This document shows positions 59,714 to 64,000 of a stretch of 64,000 nucleotides of DNA, one piece after another; positions within the stretch are counted from its first letter, which is position 1; every line of letters starts with the position of its first letter. This DNA is from Roseiarcus sp963770275 (GTDB taxonomy: Bacteria; Pseudomonadota; Alphaproteobacteria; Rhizobiales; Beijerinckiaceae). Below the pieces are notes generated by a model. That model was not told the origin of the DNA, searched no databases, and saw only the letters and a program-made list of their open reading frames with translations. The position numbers and the translations under genes were made by a program. The stretch spans positions 1-64,000 of the forward strand of contig CAVYPD010000005.1 of NCBI GenBank assembly GCA_963770275.1, written 5' to 3'.

Positions 59714-60877
59714 ATGCTTTTGAAGACTCTTTCTGACGTGACCCTCCAAGACGTGGAGCCTCTTTGCGACAACCGCGTCATTGAGGGAAGGTTTCTCGAC
59801 TTCAAGGCCGATAAAATCGGCTCAGCAGATAGGGACAAGCGGGAGTTCCTTGCCGATGTTACCGCCTTCGCCAACGCCGCCGGCGGCGACCTCATTCTGG
59901 GCGTCAGAACCAAGGATGGCGCGGCTGACGATATCTGCGGCATCGACCTGATCAATCCCGACAAGGAAACCCAACGACTGATTAGCCTGGTGCGCGACGG
60001 AGTGGAGCCCCGCGTCTCCAATCTAGACACGAAATGGCTACCGATTTCGGGGACGAAGGGAGTGATGGTCATCCGGGTGCCACGAAGCTGGTCGGCCCCG
60101 CACAGAGTCGTCTACCTGAAGGACATGAACTTCTATGTACGAAACCCGACCGGAAAACACCCGATGAGCCTCGGCGAATTGCGCAGCGCATTCGTTCTGT
60201 CTGCGTCGATCGCCGATCGCATGCGCGCGTTTGGGGAGGAGCGCCTGTCGGCGTTCGGGTCCCTTCCGTTCCACATGCAACCCGCACCTAAAATCGCGGT
60301 CCTCATCGCGCCTGTGTCGGCGTTCGTGGACCCTCTCGATCTCGATGTCCGTGTAGAGCGGAGACCGCACGACGTCATCCGGCCGATCCTTAACCAATCG
60401 TCGACCTACCAATATTGCCTCGAAGGGGTGGCAACCGTGACACCTGGCAGTCCAGTGGAGGCCTATTGCCTGATGTTCCGCACTGGCGTGGTCGAGTGTG
60501 TGGCACCAATTCTGTCGCACGATCCTACGAGCAGAACTGTCAGTTTTTTCCGGATCGAGGAGGTCGTCTTTAAGTTGTGGCAGCGGTTCATCGCGTTCGC
60601 CAAGGCCTTCGCGATAGAGCCTCCAGTGTCGGTCTTCGCAACCCTCCTCGAAATTCGCGGGATGAGGCCCACGACGACTGCGGTTGACCCGGTGCCGTCG
60701 TACGCGAGCGCCCTGGAGCTCGCAAGATTGCCCGAAGTGTTCGTCGGTGCTGACGACTTCGCCAAGCCGCCAGAAGAACTATTCAAACGGACGCTCGACG
60801 TCGCCGCAAATGTCTTCGGGCTACCTCGGTCTCCGAGCTACGACGCCGGCGGCAATTACGCCATCTCCGTTCGTTGA
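59714..60877 (+). CDS. AlbA_2 (Schlafen-type) putative DNA-binding domain protein
   Basis: About 387 residues from ATG 59714 (MLLKTLSDVTLQDVEPLCDN); an in-frame ATG 26 codons earlier is less likely. The N-terminal AlbA_2 domain reads EGRFLDFKADKIGSADRDKR, then EFLADVTAFANAAGGDLILG and VRTKDGAADDICGIDLINPD, and runs on to MVIRVPRSWSAPHRVVYLKD, FYVRNPTGKHPMSLGELRSA. The C-terminal 200 residues (KIAVLIAPVSAFVDPLDLDV onward) have no recognised domain. Such proteins are found as transcription regulators and in anti-phage or mobile-element loci; here it borders the phage-like patch. Function unknown. Confidence 0.8.
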   Translation: MLLKTLSDVTLQDVEPLCDNRVIEGRFLDFKADKIGSADRDKREFLADVTAFANAAGGDLILGVRTKDGAADDICGIDLINPDKETQRLISLVRDGVEPRVSNLDTKWLPISGTKGVMVIRVPRSWSAPHRVVYLKDMNFYVRNPTGKHPMSLGELRSAFVLSASIADRMRAFGEERLSAFGSLPFHMQPAPKIAVLIAPVSAFVDPLDLDVRVERRPHDVIRPILNQSSTYQYCLEGVATVTPGSPVEAYCLMFRTGVVECVAPILSHDPTSRTVSFFRIEEVVFKLWQRFIAFAKAFAIEPPVSVFATLLEIRGMRPTTTAVDPVPSYASALELARLPEVFVGADDFAKPPEELFKRTLDVAANVFGLPRSPSYDAGGNYAISVR

Positions 60878-60938
60878 CGTCTCGCACGAGACGATTTGTT
60901 CACCGTCTACTCGAGGAACCAGCTCCGGTTCTGCATCA

Positions 60939-61946
60939 CTACGCCACCTCTCGCCCGATATCCGTCGTCGGCTTGTCCTCCCTCAGCCCGACGTAAACCG
61001 TGTGTCGCAAGAGGTTGTCCGCAGTCCAGGTCAAATAGGTAATCTCGGCGACGAGCTTTGGCTCGACCCAATGGACGCGGGAAAGCACAAGCGGCGAGCC
61101 AAGGCGGGTCGAGCGCGGCGGACGGACGCTCAGAGGCGACGTCTTGCGGGTCAGCGGATCGAGGCGGCGCCGGAGATCGGCGAGAACCTTCATAGGCATG
61201 CCCGTGCCCACGCGGCCGGCATAGATGAGCTTGCCGTCATCGTCGTAATAGCCGAGCAGCAGCGCCCCGAGATAAGGCCGAGATCCTTCGGGATCGGACC
61301 ATCCTACGACGACGAACTCTTGGCGGTTCAGCGCCTTGGCTTTGCGCCATAGGCCGCGGTTACCCGGCGCATAGGGCGCGTCGATCGTCTTGGAGACCAC
61401 ACCCTCGAAGCCGAGCTTGCCGGCGTGTTTCAGGATGAGTTCGCCGTCGCTGGGGTCATGGCCGTTGTATTGAAGGCCAGGCTTCCCGACGACCAAGGGC
61501 TCGAGCAATGCCTTGCGCTCGACGAGCCCTAAGCCCGAGACGTCCCATCCGCTAAGGTGCAGGAGGTCGAAAGCGTAATAGACGAGGTGCACGCCGCGCT
61601 CGCCGTCGGTCACCGCCTGCGTATGCGCGAAGCTTGGCAATCCCGCGTCGTCAACGCCGCAGAGTTCGCCGTCGAGATAGGCCGTCTTGACGTTCACGTT
61701 GGCGAGGGCTGCGATGGCGCTCGGATATCTGGCGCTCCAGTCAAGGCCGGTGCGGGTCAAGAGCTGCACGCGGCCATTGTCGATGCGCGCGGCCATACGA
61801 TAGCCGTCGAGCTTTATCTCATGCAGCCACTGAGGCCCTGACGGCGGCTTCTCAACCGGCTGCGAGATCTGGGGACGGACGAACTGCGGAAGGGGGACGT
61901 CCCGGCGCGACCGACCGGACTTGGGCGGTCCGGCCTTTACCGTCAA
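60939..61946 (-). CDS. Stand-alone ATP-dependent DNA ligase (LigD ligase-domain type)
   Basis: About 335 residues. TTG 61944-61946 overlaps the stop of the upstream gene (TTGA); ATG 61991 is an alternative lying inside that gene. Nucleotidyltransferase motifs: WLHEIKLDGYRMAARIDNGR (motif I, Lys adenylated), AYLDGELCGVDDAGLP (III), LGFEGVVSKTIDAPYAPGNR (IV) and LWRKAKALNRQEFVVVGWSD (V), then an OB domain (LLLGYYDDDGKLIYAGRVGT ... WVEPKLVAEITYLTWTADNL). The polymerase and nuclease modules of full LigD are absent, so it is a single-domain ligase for a bacterial end-joining or repair role. No ku gene in the window. Confidence 0.9.
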   Translation of the reverse strand: MTVKAGPPKSGRSRRDVPLPQFVRPQISQPVEKPPSGPQWLHEIKLDGYRMAARIDNGRVQLLTRTGLDWSARYPSAIAALANVNVKTAYLDGELCGVDDAGLPSFAHTQAVTDGERGVHLVYYAFDLLHLSGWDVSGLGLVERKALLEPLVVGKPGLQYNGHDPSDGELILKHAGKLGFEGVVSKTIDAPYAPGNRGLWRKAKALNRQEFVVVGWSDPEGSRPYLGALLLGYYDDDGKLIYAGRVGTGMPMKVLADLRRRLDPLTRKTSPLSVRPPRSTRLGSPLVLSRVHWVEPKLVAEITYLTWTADNLLRHTVYVGLREDKPTTDIGREVA

Positions 61947-62218
61947 CGCCAGCCGCAGACGCGGCGGCCGCGATGCCACCAGCAGACCCACCGGCGGCCC
62001 CGACGCCTATTCCAATTGTTGCCATGCCAGTTATTGCCATGCCGCCAGTGTTGTGTGCTCCACTGGGCATCTGCGATTAACCCCTCCGGAACGTTTACTA
62101 GGCTACCGTCGACCGGCATCGCTTCCGCCGCGCCGAGCGGAAGCGCGAGGCCAACTCCGACGACGGCTGCGCCGCACAGAACTCCGCGCATCATCGCGCG
62201 GCGATTGAGCTGATCCAT
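61943..62218 (-). CDS. Small exported His/Trp-rich protein with Tat-like signal
   Basis: 91 residues. MDQLNRRAMMRGVLCGAAVV has a twin-Arg (NRRAMMRG) followed by a hydrophobic core and cleavage near AAEA, i.e. Tat-like. The mature part NVPEGLIADAQWSTQHWRHG, then NNWHGNNWNRRRGRRWVCWW is extremely rich in Trp, His, Asn and Arg with two Cys. Small exported proteins of this composition are common in Hyphomicrobiales; function unknown. Its stop overlaps the proposed TTG start of the DNA ligase. Confidence 0.72.
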   Translation of the reverse strand: MDQLNRRAMMRGVLCGAAVVGVGLALPLGAAEAMPVDGSLVNVPEGLIADAQWSTQHWRHGNNWHGNNWNRRRGRRWVCWWHRGRRVCGWR

Positions 62219-62370
62219 CTCAGGCGTTCTCCCGAAATTGAGCTATCGGTGCGAGAGCCTACCGCGAGGGAAGTCGACGCGCCACCGGCCAAAATCGCGA
62301 AATGAACGTCGAGCCGGAACTCGCCGTGATCAATCGAGTTGACTTGGACGGTCCATCAAAGGAGCCCCCC

Positions 62371-62655
62371 ATGTCGTTGTTCCGTGGAAGTTTACTCATC
62401 TCGGCGATCGCCGTCGGCCTCTCGGCGCCGGCTTTCGCGCAACCGAAAGCCGACGCCGGCAGCGGCCCGACGAAAGGCGCCATTTCAACGGACGACGCCG
62501 GCAGCGGGCCCACGAAGGGCGCGAAGCCAAATGCCGACAAGACCGCCGCCGAATCCATGGATACTACCGAAAACAGTGCTGGCGTAACGCCGGGTCCAAA
62601 GTCGACCGGAGGCGCCCAGCCGGTGACGCCAATAACACCTGAGAAAAAGCAGTAG
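62371..62655 (+). CDS. Small secreted low-complexity protein
   Basis: 94 residues from ATG 62371 with AAAGGAG upstream. Signal peptide MSLFRGSLLISAIAVGLSAP, cut at AFA. The mature part has the repeat DAGSGPTKGA twice (residues about 27-36 and 41-50), then a Thr/Pro/Lys-rich disordered tail. Likely periplasmic or cell-surface; function unknown. Confidence 0.7.
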   Translation: MSLFRGSLLISAIAVGLSAPAFAQPKADAGSGPTKGAISTDDAGSGPTKGAKPNADKTAAESMDTTENSAGVTPGPKSTGGAQPVTPITPEKKQ

Positions 62656-62970
62656 CCTGGTCTATAGCCAATCCCTCGCGCGATCGGGGACATGGGGCAC
62701 GGTCAGGGCCTAGACGGCCGCACATTTTCTAGCCCCGCCCCGTGTTGATGACCCTCTCTGGTGGGCTTCGCGGCGCCTAAGCGTCACGCTTGACGCGTTG
62801 CCCAGAGCGCGCCGATTTTTGCTTTGCGGAGCCAAACGCTTACGACACGCGACATAGCTGGAGCTCAACCGGAACTGCCGCACCCCGTCGCAGTTATCCC
62901 GAATAAGGTCCTGTTTCTGGCGCACCTCGCGAGGCAGGACTCGTGGCTTCGATAGTTACGGGAGATAAAT
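62656..62970. other. Gene-free stretch
   Basis: About 315 bases with no supported gene, repeat or hairpin. The end (62958-62965, GGGAGA) is the ribosome site of the next small gene. Confidence 0.4.
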
Positions 62971-63180
62971 GTGACTAAAATCTTCGTCATCGCAATAAGT
63001 TTCGGCGCGGCCCTGGCGGTCCTCCCTGCCGCGGCGCAGACGGGGTACGGAGTAAAGAAAAATGCTCCGTCTAGATCAACCTTCGACCGCGGTTGGAACC
63101 ACGCGAACGAAAGTAAGGATCGGGCAAGGGCCGGTGCGGCTTGGGTACGCCGCCACCATGCCAGCCCCTTCGGCTTTTGA
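62971..63180 (+). CDS. Small secreted protein
   Basis: 69 residues from GTG 62971, GGGAGA 7 bases upstream. TKIFVIAISFGAALAVLPAA is a signal peptide cut at AAA/QTG. The short mature part YGVKKNAPSRSTFDRGWNHA, then NESKDRARAGAAWVRRHHAS is basic. No family; probability of being real rests on start context and signal sequence. Confidence 0.5.
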   Translation: MTKIFVIAISFGAALAVLPAAAQTGYGVKKNAPSRSTFDRGWNHANESKDRARAGAAWVRRHHASPFGF

Positions 63181-63360
63181 TCGATATTTATTTGCAGCAG
63201 GTTATCCAGCGTCAGGCTGGCCGCATACGGCGCGCGAGAACCTGAAATAACGCGCGCAAATGGCGGCAAAAGCCTTCCTGAGCGATGGCTATGCGGATCA
63301 TTACGGGTGGGCCTAGAGTTTCTTCCGGGGCCGACTGGACGGTGAGCCCGGTAGAACGAA

Positions 63361-63973
63361 ATGTTACGCTCTCTTCTCGCGTTGCTGATGATCCTGCTCG
63401 CCGCTCCCGCTTGCGCAGGAAGCCGCTTTGGCGGCTTTCACGGCGGCGGCTTCCCCGCTTTCCACCCCAGCGGCGGTCTCGTCCTCGGTTTCTTTTGCGG
63501 TTACAATTGCGGCTTGGGTTTCTACAACCCGGCTTACGGCTATTTCAACGGCTATGGCCTATGGCTATGGCTATTTATACGGCTCTGGCTATGGCAACAG
63601 CTATTTCAACGGCTATGGCTATTTTAACCGCTATGGCTATTTCAACGGCTACGGCAATGGCGATGGGTACGGCTATGGCAGCGGCGCGGGAAATGCCGCC
63701 AGCATCAGCAACGGCTTAACCGGCGGCTATGTCCCCGATCCGGTAGGCGCAGACATTCCGCCCCTGATCATTCCTAAAAACTGTTGGGTTCGCCGCCCCG
63801 CTTACGATCCATCGGGCGCGAATTTCGGACAAGTCCTAGTCAACCTCTGCCGCCCCTCGGATAGCGTGACTGTGACCGGGTTGAGAGCTCGGCCAAAAAT
63901 GCCTGGTACAGGGCCCGGGACCGCCCAGCCGCGTCCTGTGTACCGGCCCGGCTCCCCGCAATTACCCCAATAA
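63361..63973 (+). CDS. Secreted Gly/Tyr-rich repeat protein (one frame break)
   Basis: ATG 63361; signal peptide MLRSLLALLMILLAAPACAG. The first frame gives FGGFHGGGFPAFHPSGG and YNCGLGFYNPAYGYFNGYG, then breaks near 63560 inside a run of CTATGG/GGCTAT repeats. The next frame continues the same pattern, GYGYLYGSGYGNSYFNGYGY, to NGDGYGYGSGAGNAAS, followed by a non-repetitive end VPDPVGADIPPLIIPKNCWV and RPSDSVTVTGLRARP up to 63973. About 204 residues. The 18-24-base GGCTATTTCAACGGCTATGG-type repeats invite slippage. Probably a surface or periplasmic protein. Confidence 0.72.
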
Positions 63974-64000
63974 GTTTCCGACGCGATCTTAGCATTGGTG

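Noticed and set aside
63530..63690. CRISPR-like array
   Set aside because: The repeats are in-frame Gly/Tyr codon repeats of a secreted protein with no spacers.

Overview
The window is GC-rich bacterial chromosome that reads as Alphaproteobacteria, most likely Hyphomicrobiales (Rhizobiales) of a Beijerinckiaceae/Methylocystaceae-like lineage. Reasons: the rpmI-rplT-pheS-pheT block, glyA-nrdR-ribD, eno-ftsB, two cyclophilins with queA-tgt, plant-type gshA, REP-like GTCAT palindromes and PEP-CTERM proteins. The genus assignment is inference. No rRNA, complete tRNA or CRISPR array was seen.

A striking property is single-base reading-frame breakage in genes that should be essential and single copy (pheT, glyA, eno, tgt, queA, ribD, rsmE) while the protein sequence on both sides stays conserved. 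The simplest reading is uncorrected indel errors, so most broken genes here are annotated as one gene across the break. A few lesions look biological: a truncated CRP/FNR paralog, a queF with a stop codon at a conserved Trp position, and an L,D-transpeptidase fragment with its catalytic Cys replaced.

Layout. 1-2.3 kb: end of an unknown gene, a broken VOC gene, and two tandem CRP/FNR-like genes (one truncated) with a CRP-type box. 2.3-7.7 kb (minus strand): rpmI-rplT-pheS, an inserted GIY-YIG-like gene, pheT and a small coupled secreted ORF. 7.7-8.6 kb: two paralogous 68-residue membrane proteins, each 86-88 bp from a perfect TGTGA-N6-TCACA box. 8.7-12.1 kb: cupin, and a TetR regulator divergent from two tandem SDR genes with paired operators. 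12.1-19.5 kb: Cys-rich secreted protein, epoxide hydrolase, MATE exporter, an orphan Flp pilin, gshA, rsmE, DUF1223 and VOC proteins. 19.9-34 kb: choloylglycine-hydrolase-family enzyme, riboflavin and one-carbon genes, PEP-CTERM protein, ftsB/eno, queuosine genes, cyclophilins, a 2OG-oxygenase-like protein and an acyltransferase.

35-55 kb is more accessory: nitronate monooxygenase, an SDR lacking the catalytic Tyr, damaged queF, a group II intron, a sugar-type ABC system with permease and ATPase fused in one chain, chrA bracketed by a duplicated L,D-transpeptidase fragment, an oxidoreductase, a tannase-family esterase, an M20 amidohydrolase, a Gly-rich PEP-CTERM protein, then IS5-family and IS481-family elements side by side on CTAG targets. 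55-59.6 kb is a patch of small phage-like genes with a ribbon-helix-helix regulator and its operators. 59.7-64 kb has an AlbA_2 protein, a stand-alone ATP-dependent DNA ligase and several small secreted proteins.
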